DNA of 64,000 nt from an uncultured Eubacterium sp. (lineage in GTDB: Bacteria > Bacillota > Clostridia > Lachnospirales > Lachnospiraceae): the NCBI GenBank assembly GCA_945920185.1, contig CAMEJP010000003.1, forward strand, positions 1 to 64,000. The letters are read 5' to 3'. The notes below the pieces were generated by a model that saw only the letters and a list, made by a program, of their open reading frames with translations, did not search any database and was not told where the DNA came from. Positions 50,610 to 59,916 of this stretch are shown piece after piece; the stretch's first letter is position 1; each line of letters starts with the position of its first letter. The translations under genes and the position numbers were made by a program.

Positions 50610-52064
50610 ATGACAGGATTTAAAAATACAGGAGTAATGCATTCTATAAAGAGGGCTCTTGAGTCGGCAAGAATAGAAAACTATGATTACAGCGCATATC
50701 TCGAAGAAAAAAATGTAACTGAGGAAGAATTAAACAGACAAAAGAATACGGGCTTTTTCTATGAACCGCTTATAAGCGTCATTACCCAGATTGGAAATGA
50801 ACCTGTAAAATATCTTGATAAAATGATAGAATCTGTAAGTTCTCAGTCTTATGCGTTTTATGAGTTGTGTATAGCAGATAATTCTGCGGGCGAGCAGGCA
50901 GGAAACGTAATTTCTCAGTATATAAATAAAAATCCACGCATAAGATATGTGCGTACAAAAGCTTCAAACGGTCTGGGAGCCAATCTTGAGGAAGCACTCA
51001 ATATGGCTGACGGAGATTACGTTGTCTATGTGAGAGCCAATGACGAGCTGTCGCCAAATGCCTTATATGAGCTTGTAAGGGCTATTAACAGGCGTGACAG
51101 GGTGGATGTGGTGTACGCTGACGAGGACAGTATAGCTGCAGGGCGAAAGCAGTACGAGAAGCCTGTATTTAAACCTAATATCAACTATGATTTACTTAGA
51201 ACCAACAACTACATAGGACATCCGATGTTAGTGAGAAAGAAACTCGCGAAGCGCATAGGCGGATTTTCAGACAGGTTCATAGGCGCACAGGAGTATGACT
51301 TTACATTAAGATGCATAGAGGGAAGCGACAAAGTTATCCACGTATCAAAAATGCTTTATCACAGCAGAGATATTTATGAAAATGATTTTGACGCTGACGA
51401 GATGATAAATGCCCTTAACGCACATTTTGAGAGAACAGGAATAATAGCTGACATACGTCCGCTTGACTGTCCGGGATACTTCAGAATAAATTATCATATG
51501 GAATCTACTCCGCATGTCACAATAATCATAAATGACCTTTACGGTGAAAAGCAGCTCAAGAAATGTGTGGATTCCATAAGAGGAAAAACAATATATCGGG
51601 AATATGACATTATTGTAAGAAAAAATAGCAGTAAAATACCGCGTGAACACATTGCCGGGACATATGTTATAGCTATTGACAGCAATATGACGGTTCTTTC
51701 AAATAATTTTATAGAAAAAATGCTGGCAAGGATGTCACAGGGCGATGTGTCTGTTGTATGTTCAAAGATAATCGACAGACATAAAAAAATATTACATGCA
51801 GGCATAAAAAATACAAAATCAGGACTGAAGTATATGTTTGAGGGAATGCCGTCATGGCAGTACGGCTACGGACTAAGGGCAATACTTCAGCAAAATGTCG
51901 ATGCATTTCCTGTTATGGGTATAATGCTAAAAACCGAAGATTATCTTGCCATAGATTATGAAAATCCCGAGAATGGCATAGACATAGAGCTTTGTGAGCT
52001 TATGAGACAGAACGGCAAGATGATAACATATGAACCTGACGTATTATTTGAAAAAGGAAGATGA
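50610..52064 (+). CDS. second protein with tandem GT2-type domains
   Basis: This 484-residue protein is related to the previous gene. Domain 1 (about 50-285) is well preserved: PLISVITQIGNEPVKYLDKMIESV, YVVYVRANDELSPNAL (metal Asp kept), VVYADEDSI and GAQEYDFTLRCIE. Domain 2 (about 295-480) has PHVTIIINDLYGEKQLKKCVDSI and then AIDSNMTVLSNNF, a weak match with the DXD region reduced. It may be a regulatory or broken copy. Together the two genes give four GT-A modules. Confidence 0.85.
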   Translation: MTGFKNTGVMHSIKRALESARIENYDYSAYLEEKNVTEEELNRQKNTGFFYEPLISVITQIGNEPVKYLDKMIESVSSQSYAFYELCIADNSAGEQAGNVISQYINKNPRIRYVRTKASNGLGANLEEALNMADGDYVVYVRANDELSPNALYELVRAINRRDRVDVVYADEDSIAAGRKQYEKPVFKPNINYDLLRTNNYIGHPMLVRKKLAKRIGGFSDRFIGAQEYDFTLRCIEGSDKVIHVSKMLYHSRDIYENDFDADEMINALNAHFERTGIIADIRPLDCPGYFRINYHMESTPHVTIIINDLYGEKQLKKCVDSIRGKTIYREYDIIVRKNSSKIPREHIAGTYVIAIDSNMTVLSNNFIEKMLARMSQGDVSVVCSKIIDRHKKILHAGIKNTKSGLKYMFEGMPSWQYGYGLRAILQQNVDAFPVMGIMLKTEDYLAIDYENPENGIDIELCELMRQNGKMITYEPDVLFEKGR

Positions 52065-52143
52065 CTTTTTGACAAAAGTATGATAAAATATAGACAAAGG
52101 TATGGGACCCAACCCAAATATTCAGGAAAAGAGGATTATACAT

Positions 52144-53871
52144 ATGGAATTTATGAATGTGTACAAGGAATGGTGTGAAAACGAATACTTTTCCGAAGAA
52201 ACACGCAAAGAATTATTATCTATTAAGGATAATGTTGCAGAGATTGAGGATAGGTTTTACAAGGATTTGGAATTTGGTACAGGCGGTCTTAGAGGCGTTA
52301 TCGGTAACGGAACAAACAGAATGAACATTTACACTGTAAGAAAGGCTACGCAGGGACTTGCCAATTTTATTATCAAGGAAAATGCAGCTGACAGAGGTGT
52401 TGCGATTGCCTACGATTCAAGAAGAATGTCTCCTGAATTTGCTGACTGTGCGGCACTCTGCCTTAATGCAAACGGCATCAAGGCGTACGTGTTCCCTTCA
52501 TTAAGACCTACTCCGGAGCTTTCATTTGCGGTAAGAGAGCTCAACTGTATAGCAGGTATCGTGGTTACGGCAAGCCACAATCCTCCGGAATATAATGGTT
52601 ACAAGGTATACTGGGAGGACGGTGCACAGGTTACAAGTCCTAAGGACGTTATGATTATTGATGAGGTTAAGGCAGTTACCGACTTTAACAATGTGCTTAC
52701 AATGGACAAGGACGAGGCTGTTGCAAATGGACTTTACAATGTCATAGGTCCTGATCTTGACGACAAATATATTGCAAAGCTTAAAGAGCAGGTGCTTAAT
52801 CCGGAGATTATTAAAGAAGTGGGTAAGGATTTGAAGATAGTCTATACACCGCTTCACGGAACAGGAAATATACCTGCAAGACGTGTGCTTAAAGAGCTTG
52901 GCTTTGAAAATGTATATGTAGTTCCACAGCAGGAGCTTCCTGATTCAGAATTTTCAACGGTAGGTTATCCTAATCCGGAAGACCCTAAGGCATTTGCTTT
53001 AGCTCTTGAACTCGCAAAGGAAGTTGACGCAGATGTTGTACTGGCAACTGACCCTGATGCAGACAGACTCGGTGTATACGCAAAGGATTCAAAAACCGGC
53101 GAGTATATGTCATTTACCGGAAATATGTCAGGCATGCTTATTGCCGAGTATCTTCTTTCACAGAGAAAGGCAAAGGGAAAGCTTCATTCAAACGGTGCAT
53201 TTATAAAGACTATCGTATCAACAAATATGGCAGATGCCATTGCAAACGAGTACAACCTTAAACTTATAGAAGTACTGACAGGCTTTAAGTACATAGGCGA
53301 GCAGATTAAGTGGTTTGAGCAGCAGGGTACTTATGAGTACGAATTTGGTTTTGAGGAAAGCTACGGCTGCCTTATCGGTACACATGCAAGAGATAAGGAT
53401 GCTATTGTTGCCGTTATGGCTTTATGTGAGGCTGCTGCCTACTATAAGAAGCAGGGTCTTACCCTCTGGGATCAGATGCTCAATATATTTGAAAAGTACG
53501 GCTATTACAGAGAGGGTCTTAAGTCTATCACACTTAAAGGTGTTGAGGGCGTGGCAAAGATTCAAAAGATGCTTGACGATTTGAGAGCTAATCCGCCAAA
53601 GCAGCTTGGAAGCTACAAGGTACTGGCAGTACGCGATTACAAGCTTGATACCGTTACAAATATGGAAACAGGTGAGGTGACAAGCACGGGTCTTCCTGCT
53701 TCAAACGTACTTTACTATGACCTTACGGACAATGCATGGTGCTGTGCAAGACCATCCGGAACGGAGCCTAAGATTAAGTTCTATATGGGCGTAAAGGGCA
53801 AGAGCTTTGAGGATGCAAACGCACTTCTTTCAATGCTTACCGACGAGGTTATGAAGGTAGTCGGAGAATAG
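52144..53871 (+). CDS. pgcA: phosphoglucomutase (phosphohexomutase family)
   Basis: This 575-residue enzyme interconverts glucose-6-phosphate and glucose-1-phosphate. The phospho-serine loop is VTASHNPPEYNGYKVYW, the metal loop is DPDADRLG, the sugar loop is EESYGCLIG and the phosphate loop is RPSGTEPKIKFY. The ATG at 52144 is chosen from the family start EFMNVYKEW with GAGG nine bases upstream. It can feed both glycogen (glgB) and UDP-glucose for the neighbouring glycosyltransferases. A terminator follows at 53951. Confidence 0.96.
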   Translation: MEFMNVYKEWCENEYFSEETRKELLSIKDNVAEIEDRFYKDLEFGTGGLRGVIGNGTNRMNIYTVRKATQGLANFIIKENAADRGVAIAYDSRRMSPEFADCAALCLNANGIKAYVFPSLRPTPELSFAVRELNCIAGIVVTASHNPPEYNGYKVYWEDGAQVTSPKDVMIIDEVKAVTDFNNVLTMDKDEAVANGLYNVIGPDLDDKYIAKLKEQVLNPEIIKEVGKDLKIVYTPLHGTGNIPARRVLKELGFENVYVVPQQELPDSEFSTVGYPNPEDPKAFALALELAKEVDADVVLATDPDADRLGVYAKDSKTGEYMSFTGNMSGMLIAEYLLSQRKAKGKLHSNGAFIKTIVSTNMADAIANEYNLKLIEVLTGFKYIGEQIKWFEQQGTYEYEFGFEESYGCLIGTHARDKDAIVAVMALCEAAAYYKKQGLTLWDQMLNIFEKYGYYREGLKSITLKGVEGVAKIQKMLDDLRANPPKQLGSYKVLAVRDYKLDTVTNMETGEVTSTGLPASNVLYYDLTDNAWCCARPSGTEPKIKFYMGVKGKSFEDANALLSMLTDEVMKVVGE

Positions 53872-53950
53872 GATTTTCCGTCAAACAGGAAATGTCAGTA
53901 AAGCTGAACCGAATCCGGTGCCAAGACTTTCGAGCGAGTCTTGAATATCA

Positions 53951-53983
53951 GGACATACATCTTTTTGGGTGTATGTCCTTTTT
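53951..53983 (+). terminator. terminator after phosphoglucomutase
   Basis: GGACATACA (53951-53959) pairs perfectly with TGTATGTCC (53970-53978) and is followed by TTTTT. A smaller AAGACT/AGTCTT hairpin sits just before it near 53924-53943. Confidence 0.9.
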
Positions 53984-54047
53984 ACTTTTCGTAACATTAT
54001 CGTGCTTTTCACATAAGATATATCAAAATGTATATATGGTGATTTTT

Positions 54048-55010
54048 ATGGAAAGGACGATTGTGATAGACGCAGGTCATGGCGGAGCAGATCCCGGAGC
54101 CACCTATGAAGGCAGACAGGAAAAGGACGACGCACTCAGGCTTGCAATGGCAGTTGGAAAGATTCTTGAAAATAACGGAATTAATGTAATATACACAAGA
54201 ACTACGGATGAGTACGAAACGCCTTTTAAAAAGGCTACGGAGGGTAATCAGGCAGGAGCGGATTTCTTTATATCAATACACAGAAATTCATCGGTGCGCC
54301 CTGAACTTTATAACGGATTTGAAACGCTGGTGTATGATGATTCAGGAGTTAAAGCCATAATGGCAAGAAATATTAACGCCAATATGGAAAAGATAGGGTT
54401 TAAGAACAATGGTGTTACGGAAAGACCAAATCTTGTGGTTCTGAAAAGAACGCAGATGCCGGCATTGCTCCTGGAGGTGGGGTTTATTAACAGCTCCAAA
54501 GATAATGCAATATTTGACAACAACTTTGATGCCATAGCGCAGGGCATAGCAGACGGTATTCTTGATACTTTATCTGCCAATGAAACCGCAAAGGCTTCAG
54601 CAAAGGATGTTGTGAGCAGCAATGTGTATTCTGATGTTATGACAGACAGAGATGACAGGGATAGAGACGACAGTATGCGAGATGACAGGGATAGAGATAG
54701 GTCTGACAGGATTTCGGGCGACGGAATGTCAAACAACGGAATGACAGATGATAACCGAAACGGTATGTATGACGATGACCATAACAGAACTGACAGAAAA
54801 CTTTATCGTGTTCAGGTAGGAGCATACAGAAATAAGGATTCTGCCGAAAGAATGTTAAATTCCCTGCTTATGGAGGGATTTCCTGCATTTGTTATATATG
54901 ATGACGGACTGTACAAGGTTCAGGTGGGAGCATTTGAATTTCTGGCAAATGCAGTAGCTATGGAAAAGAAACTGAGAAGTTACAGATACAATACTTATAT
55001 TACGGTGTGA
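54048..55010 (+). CDS. N-acetylmuramoyl-L-alanine amidase with SPOR domain (CwlC-like)
   Basis: This 320-residue amidase cuts the bond between muramic acid and the stem peptide. The Amidase_3 domain (about 1-185) has the zinc residues in VIDAGHGGADPG, GRQEKDD, ISIHRNSS and LLEVGFIN. A very polar Asp/Arg/Met/Asn linker (about 195-250) with repeated DRDDRDRDD units is followed by a SPOR domain (about 250-320: LYRVQVGAYRNKDSAERML, LYKVQVGAFE) that binds peptide-free glycan. The ATG at 54048 gives no signal peptide, as in mother-cell lysis amidases. An alternative at 53973 would start inside a terminator and add a hydrophobic tail. Confidence 0.88.
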   Translation: MERTIVIDAGHGGADPGATYEGRQEKDDALRLAMAVGKILENNGINVIYTRTTDEYETPFKKATEGNQAGADFFISIHRNSSVRPELYNGFETLVYDDSGVKAIMARNINANMEKIGFKNNGVTERPNLVVLKRTQMPALLLEVGFINSSKDNAIFDNNFDAIAQGIADGILDTLSANETAKASAKDVVSSNVYSDVMTDRDDRDRDDSMRDDRDRDRSDRISGDGMSNNGMTDDNRNGMYDDDHNRTDRKLYRVQVGAYRNKDSAERMLNSLLMEGFPAFVIYDDGLYKVQVGAFEFLANAVAMEKKLRSYRYNTYITV

Positions 55011-55068
55011 AACTGTAGTATGGATTCGGATAAGTCTTGATTTTTAATGAGAGGAAGAGTGAAAATAC

Positions 55069-55120
55069 GCATAAAGTGAAATTAGCCTGAGAGTGATTCT
55101 CAGGCTAATTTCACTTATGC
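55069..55120. terminator. long hairpin between the amidase and SpoIID-like genes, likely bidirectional terminator
   Basis: A stem of about 23 pairs centred on AGCCTGAGA (55084-55092) / TCTCAGGCT (55098-55106). If only the GC-rich core forms first, AATTT and AAATT flank it on either strand as weak T runs. It separates two convergent genes. Confidence 0.65.
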
Positions 55121-55126
55121 GGACAT

Positions 55127-56362
55127 TTACTCAAGCTCGGCTATGCGTGACAGTCTTACATACATATCAGATATTTTGTACCATGTCGGGAAGTCTACAA
55201 TTCCGGTTTGCGGCAAATTAAAAATCTGTTGGAATTTTCGTACTGCCTCAGCAGTTCTTTCGCCATATATTCCGTCTTCAGCTATTTTCGGTATGGCATT
55301 AAAGTTATCACTTATTCTGTTTAACTGTTCCTGAAGCTGTCGTATTTTACTGCCGCTTGAACCTATTTCAAGGTTGTAACCCGGCCATGATGCAGGAATA
55401 CCTGATATTTCTTCGGCACTGTTTATGTACATATCGTCGCCGTAATAGTATTGAATGATTTCAATGTCAGAATAATTCTGCTCGCCAAGTGCCTTTGAAC
55501 CCCATTGACTCATCCAGTTCGGACATGACACCCTTTTTCCGTCACAGTATTGGGTAAGTATAGGCTGTTTGACGTTAGGACGGGACAGATATTGGTTAAA
55601 AATGTCATCTACAACAAGTGAAATGCTTTCAAAAATGTTTCTTCCCGATATCCATTTGTGGTCATAGGCGGTTGAAGAGGTGATAGTGAAATCATAGCCC
55701 TGATTGCGATACCATTCAGTGTACACACGGTTCATGGTAAATGACATAATGGCCAGTATATTTGCCCTTAGGGTAGATTCAGGCCATGTGGAATATATTT
55801 CGCTGGAGGCAACATTTTTTATGTAATCGCGGTAGCGTACATAGTGGTTGGTTGCTGAACTGTCAGTCGGCGGACCGTCATGAACTACTACATATTCCGG
55901 AACTACCACACGGCTTAATACTATTTCTCCTGTTTCATTTGTAGGCTTTATCTCGCTTTCGGCTATCTTAGGCGGAAAGTCGCCAAACAGGGTGTTTGCA
56001 GGAATAACGAAAACATAAGGCTCAGAAATGGCACTAAGCGGTGTGAGAACAGAAGGCAGAATGGAGGTTTCTCCTGACATAACCTGTGCGTCATACACCG
56101 ATACATCCTCAAAGCCCGGCATGGTGATTTTGATATTGTATTGAGCGTAAGGCTCATTCTCTGAAGGAGCCATACTGTATTCAACGGGCGGAGTCCTAAG
56201 AGTTACGGCTTCTGTCTGACCTGAAGAGTCCGTCTTTAGAACTTCGATGGGAGTGGAACTGTCCGGATATGAGATTTCGACAGTGGCGTCTTCAATGGGA
56301 GAACCGTCCATTCGTGATGTCAGACTTATCTTTAGTAAACCTGTGTCTAAATAATCATCCAT
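55127..56362 (-). CDS. SpoIID-like protein with peptidoglycan-binding domain
   Basis: This 411-residue protein has no signal peptide. A prealbumin/carboxypeptidase-regulatory-like beta domain is at about 10-95. A SpoIID/LytB-like region at about 160-310 has YRDYIKNVASSEIYSTWPESTLRANIL, then SQWGSKALGEQNYSDIEIIQYYYG. A PG_binding_1 domain at about 330-395 has SSGSKIRQLQEQLNRI, EDGIYGERTAEAVRKFQ and TGIVDFPTWYKI. Such proteins act on spore or septal wall in clostridia. It is convergent with a CwlC-like amidase. The usual SpoIID catalytic Glu may be that in ASSEIY. Confidence 0.82.
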   Translation of the reverse strand: MDDYLDTGLLKISLTSRMDGSPIEDATVEISYPDSSTPIEVLKTDSSGQTEAVTLRTPPVEYSMAPSENEPYAQYNIKITMPGFEDVSVYDAQVMSGETSILPSVLTPLSAISEPYVFVIPANTLFGDFPPKIAESEIKPTNETGEIVLSRVVVPEYVVVHDGPPTDSSATNHYVRYRDYIKNVASSEIYSTWPESTLRANILAIMSFTMNRVYTEWYRNQGYDFTITSSTAYDHKWISGRNIFESISLVVDDIFNQYLSRPNVKQPILTQYCDGKRVSCPNWMSQWGSKALGEQNYSDIEIIQYYYGDDMYINSAEEISGIPASWPGYNLEIGSSGSKIRQLQEQLNRISDNFNAIPKIAEDGIYGERTAEAVRKFQQIFNLPQTGIVDFPTWYKISDMYVRLSRIAELE

Positions 56363-56428
56363 AAAATACCTAAAAATATATTTTTAACAGTATATGTATG
56401 TAACTTCCTCAATATGAAAAGTAGCTGT

Positions 56429-56457
56429 TTGACGTTTAGGTGGTCTTGTGTTACAAT
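56429..56457 (+). promoter_or_regulatory. promoter of argS
   Basis: TTGACG (56429-56434), 17 bp, TACAAT (56452-56457). Confidence 0.75.
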
Positions 56458-56494
56458 GTAGTGTACGTTATGAATGACAGGAGATGTTTGTATT

Positions 56495-58267
56495 ATGAAG
56501 AAAATGATAGAGCTAATAGGCGATGAGCTTGTTAGAGCCTTTGAACAGTGTAGCTATGACAGCAAATATGCTAAGGTAAGTATTTCTAACAGACCCGATT
56601 TGTGTGAGTATCAGTGTAACGGTGCCATGGCATGCGCAAAGGAATACAGAAAAGCGCCTATTGTTATAGCGCAAGAGGTGGTTGAGGTTCTTAAGGATAA
56701 TGATATATTTGATGCTGTTGAAGCCGTCGCTCCGGGTTTTATCAATATGAAGCTTTCCGGAAAGTTTGTATCTGACTACATAGAGGGAATGAGAACGAGC
56801 GGAAAATTCGGCATGGAGGAGAATAAAAATCCTCAGACGATTATAGTTGATTATGGCGGAGCTAATGTGGCTAAGCCTCTTCATATAGGACATCTTCGTT
56901 CTGCCATTATCGGCGAGTGCGTTAAGAGAATGGGAAGGTTCTTAGGAAATAAGGTAATCGGTGATGTACATCTTGGTGACTGGGGACTGCAGATGGGACT
57001 TATAATAGAGGAACTCAGATGCCGTAAGCCTGAGCTGTCATATTTTGATGAGAGCTTTACGGGCGAATATCCAAAAGAGGCACCGTTTACCATATCAGAG
57101 CTTGAGGAAATATATCCGGCAGCTTCAAAGAAAGCTAAAGAGAATGAGGAATTTGCCAAGAAAGCACACGAGGCTACACTTAAGCTTCAAAGCGGAGACA
57201 GGGCATTTACGGCTATATGGAAGCACATAATAGCAGTATCAGTTGCCGACCTTAAAGTAAATTACGGCAATTTAAATGTTGAATTTGATTTGTGGAAGGG
57301 CGAGTCTGACGCACAACCTTACATTGAGGATATGATTAACGATATGATTGCGAAGGGATATGCTTACGAAAGTCAGGGAGCGACGGTAATAGACGTATCT
57401 CTTCCTGATGACAAAAAGGAAATACCTCCTTGCATTATAAGAAAGTCTGACGGTGCGGCATTATATGCCACATCCGATTTGGCTACCATTATAGAAAGAG
57501 AAAAGCTGTACAGCCCTGACAGATACATTTATCTTACGGACAAAAGACAGGAACTGCATTTTGTTCAGGTGTTCAGAGCTGCAAGAAAGACAAAGCTTGT
57601 AAAGGAAAGCACAAGCCTTGAACATCTTGGCTTCGGAACGATGAACGGCAAGGACGGACAGCCGTTTAAGACGAGGTCGGGCGGAGTTATGCGTCTTGAA
57701 TATCTTATAAAGGAAGTCAACGATGCAGTAAAAGCGCGTCTTGAAGAAAGCGGTAAGATAGTGGGACAGGAAGCGGAGGACACAGCAAGAATCATAGGAC
57801 TTGCGGCGATTAAGTACGGTGACCTTTCAAATCAGGCTTCAAAGGATTATGTGTTTGATATTGACAGATTTACTTCTTTTGAAGGAAATACGGGTCCGTA
57901 CATTTTGTACACAATAGTAAGAATAAAGTCTATACTGGCAAAATTTTCACAGGAAAATTCGATGTCAGACATAGGAGGATTTAAACTTCTGCCTGCAGCG
58001 ACTGCTGAGGAAAAGAGGCTGATGCTTACACTTCTCAAATTTGTGGATGTCATGGAAAATGCTTTTGCCGAGATAGCACCGCACAAAATATGTCAGTTTG
58101 TATATGAGGTGACGGACGCTTTCAGTACGTTTTATAATTCTGTAAAGATACTGTCGGAGGAGGATACGGCAAGAAAGCAGAGCTATATAGCGCTTATAAG
58201 CTATACCAAAGAGATACTTGAAGCGGCAATTGACGTGCTTGGATTTGAGGCACCGGAGAGAATGTAA
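56495..58267 (+). CDS. argS: arginyl-tRNA synthetase
   Basis: This 590-residue class I enzyme charges tRNA-Arg. The N-terminal Add-1 domain (about 1-95) is followed by the HIGH box in PLHIGHLRSAIIGE, the core, and the C-terminal DALR anticodon domain (about 470-590). The KMSKS position reads GQPFKTRSGGVM, the loosened form usual for ArgRS. The ATG at 56495 is preferred over an ATG at 56474; GGAG lies 11 bases upstream, somewhat far. It has its own promoter and a strong terminator. Confidence 0.96.
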   Translation: MKKMIELIGDELVRAFEQCSYDSKYAKVSISNRPDLCEYQCNGAMACAKEYRKAPIVIAQEVVEVLKDNDIFDAVEAVAPGFINMKLSGKFVSDYIEGMRTSGKFGMEENKNPQTIIVDYGGANVAKPLHIGHLRSAIIGECVKRMGRFLGNKVIGDVHLGDWGLQMGLIIEELRCRKPELSYFDESFTGEYPKEAPFTISELEEIYPAASKKAKENEEFAKKAHEATLKLQSGDRAFTAIWKHIIAVSVADLKVNYGNLNVEFDLWKGESDAQPYIEDMINDMIAKGYAYESQGATVIDVSLPDDKKEIPPCIIRKSDGAALYATSDLATIIEREKLYSPDRYIYLTDKRQELHFVQVFRAARKTKLVKESTSLEHLGFGTMNGKDGQPFKTRSGGVMRLEYLIKEVNDAVKARLEESGKIVGQEAEDTARIIGLAAIKYGDLSNQASKDYVFDIDRFTSFEGNTGPYILYTIVRIKSILAKFSQENSMSDIGGFKLLPAATAEEKRLMLTLLKFVDVMENAFAEIAPHKICQFVYEVTDAFSTFYNSVKILSEEDTARKQSYIALISYTKEILEAAIDVLGFEAPERM

Positions 58268-58272
58268 AGTAT

Positions 58273-58321
58273 AAAAAAAGCAGTTTATTTGATGGGATTT
58301 CCCGTAAATAAACTGCTTTTA
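58273..58321. terminator. bidirectional terminator between argS and the OFA gene
   Basis: AAAAGCAGTTTATTT (58276-58290) pairs perfectly with AAATAAACTGCTTTT (58306-58320). T and A runs on the two sides fit both strands. Confidence 0.9.
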
Positions 58322-58343
58322 TCATATCTGTTTCCTGATAAGG

Positions 58344-59726
58344 CTAAGCGTTCTGCTTGGCTGCTTTTTTTGCCTTTTTTGCTTCGAGAGCTTTATCGGT
58401 AGGCTTTACCATAACAAGACATATAACAAGTGCTATGATGTAAAGTGCCAATGTTGCGTACAATACATACTGATAACCGGTCGGATTTACCATAATTGTT
58501 TCAACAGTACCGTCAGCAAGTGTATGCTCTATAGGAACTTCTTTTCCGAATGTCTTAACAATCCATGATGCCATCTGGTTTCCTGTAAGACCTGCAAAGC
58601 CCCATGCCGATAAAGTGATACCGTGAATTGCACTTATGCTTCCCATTCCGTAATGGTCTGAAAGGAGGGTAGGCACATTTGAGAAGCCTCCGCCGTAGCC
58701 TGCATTAACAACAAATATAAGTGAAAGCGAAAGGACTGTGAGAAGCATGTTGCCTTCGCCGTTCTTGATTCCGTTTGTCAGCATAATGACGGCAGTAAAT
58801 GCTATGGACATAATGAATATGAGCTTGTAAATTGTATTTCTGTCTTTCATTGTATCTGCCCATGCAGAAAATCCGAGACGTCCGCCTGCGTTAAAGAGTG
58901 CGGAAACTGTAGAAATAATTCCGACAATACCGGCAAGTCCGAGACATTTTACAATCATTTTCTCCTGTGATATAAGAGCAAGACCACATGTAATATTTAT
59001 GTAGAACATTAACCATATTCCGATATAGTTTGTCAGTGGTTTTGTCTTAAGTACTGACATAATTGAAGGCTTATTTTCGTGTGAAGGTTCGTGCCAGCCT
59101 TCAGGCTTTTTGAGCAGAAGATGGCCGGTGAACATCATTACGAAATATACGCCTGCAAGTATGATGAACATTTTGTATATTCCGCCCTTGCCAAGGTTGT
59201 CAAGCATAGCCTGCATGATAGGACTTGCGATGGCTTTTGCGGAACCAAAACCTGCAACGGCAAGACCGGTTGCAAGACCCTTTCTGTCCTCAAACCAGAG
59301 CATCAATGTCTTTACAGGTGAAAGATAACCTGTTCCGAGTCCGATACCCATTATAAAACCGTAACATATGTAGATTCCGATTAGTGCGAGTGCACTTCCT
59401 TTATGTGCTCCGCCGTACCATATGAAGAAACCTGTACCTGCCATGCCGACGGCAAAGCATATAGCGGCAATAAGAGAAGCTTTGTGAATGTCCTTTTCAA
59501 CAACATTTCCAAGAAATGCTGCGGACATGCCTAAGAAGAATATCGCAAAGCTGAATGCCCATTCGGTTGCACTTTTTGAAAAACCTATGTAGTCAGCTAT
59601 TTCCTGACTAAAGATTGACCAGCAGTATACGGTACCTATGCTGCAATGAAGGAGTAATGCCGGTATCGCAGCGCGAAACCATTTGTTATTACGCCAGCTT
59701 GCTTTTTTCTTTTCCTTTGTTTCCAT
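58344..59726 (-). CDS. MFS transporter, OFA (oxalate/formate antiporter-like) family
   Basis: This 460-residue protein has 12 membrane helices and a Lys/Ala-rich cytoplasmic tail. The opening WFRAAIPALLLHCSIGTVYCWSIF, the loop GFIMGIGLGTGYLSPVKTLMLWFEDRKGLATGLAVAGFG and the second-half NAGGRLGFSAWADTMKDRN pattern are typical of the OFA branch. Family members carry monocarboxylates such as oxalate, formate, lactate or pyruvate, but most are untested. Its minus-strand promoter has an inverted repeat over the start site. Confidence 0.9.
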   Translation of the reverse strand: METKEKKKASWRNNKWFRAAIPALLLHCSIGTVYCWSIFSQEIADYIGFSKSATEWAFSFAIFFLGMSAAFLGNVVEKDIHKASLIAAICFAVGMAGTGFFIWYGGAHKGSALALIGIYICYGFIMGIGLGTGYLSPVKTLMLWFEDRKGLATGLAVAGFGSAKAIASPIMQAMLDNLGKGGIYKMFIILAGVYFVMMFTGHLLLKKPEGWHEPSHENKPSIMSVLKTKPLTNYIGIWLMFYINITCGLALISQEKMIVKCLGLAGIVGIISTVSALFNAGGRLGFSAWADTMKDRNTIYKLIFIMSIAFTAVIMLTNGIKNGEGNMLLTVLSLSLIFVVNAGYGGGFSNVPTLLSDHYGMGSISAIHGITLSAWGFAGLTGNQMASWIVKTFGKEVPIEHTLADGTVETIMVNPTGYQYVLYATLALYIIALVICLVMVKPTDKALEAKKAKKAAKQNA

Positions 59727-59758
59727 GAGTTGTCTCCCTTTAGATTTTTTAAATAATA

Positions 59759-59807
59759 TTTGGTAAAAATACCAAAGCCATTATACACCTTTTAAAGTTT
59801 TTTGCAA
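59759..59807 (-). promoter_or_regulatory. promoter of the OFA gene with inverted repeat at the start site
   Basis: On the minus strand TTGCAA (59807-59802), 16 bp, TATAAT (59785-59780). TTTGGTA (59759-59765) and TACCAAA (59770-59776) form a perfect 7-bp inverted repeat around AAAA, right over the predicted start near 59773. A repressor site is likely. Confidence 0.7.
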
Positions 59808-59852
59808 GTACAAATATTAAAGATTGTGCTGATTGTGTACGGAAAAAAGATA

Positions 59853-59881
59853 TTGCATTTTTATATGAATACATATATAAT
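59853..59881 (+). promoter_or_regulatory. promoter of the cpsBCD genes
   Basis: TTGCAT (59853-59858), 17 bp, TATAAT (59876-59881). Confidence 0.75.
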
Positions 59882-59916
59882 AGGTGAAGTATATTGTTTA
59901 CAAAAGGAAACGGATA

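Noticed and set aside
52069-52094. TTGACA followed by TATAGA as a promoter for phosphoglucomutase
   Set aside because: The spacing is only 14 bp, and the alternative TAAAAT is 9 bp away, so neither is a normal promoter.
54640-54800. Repeats of GATGACAGGGATAGAGA type as a possible regulatory array
   Set aside because: They encode the Asp/Arg-rich linker between amidase and SPOR domains and keep the frame.
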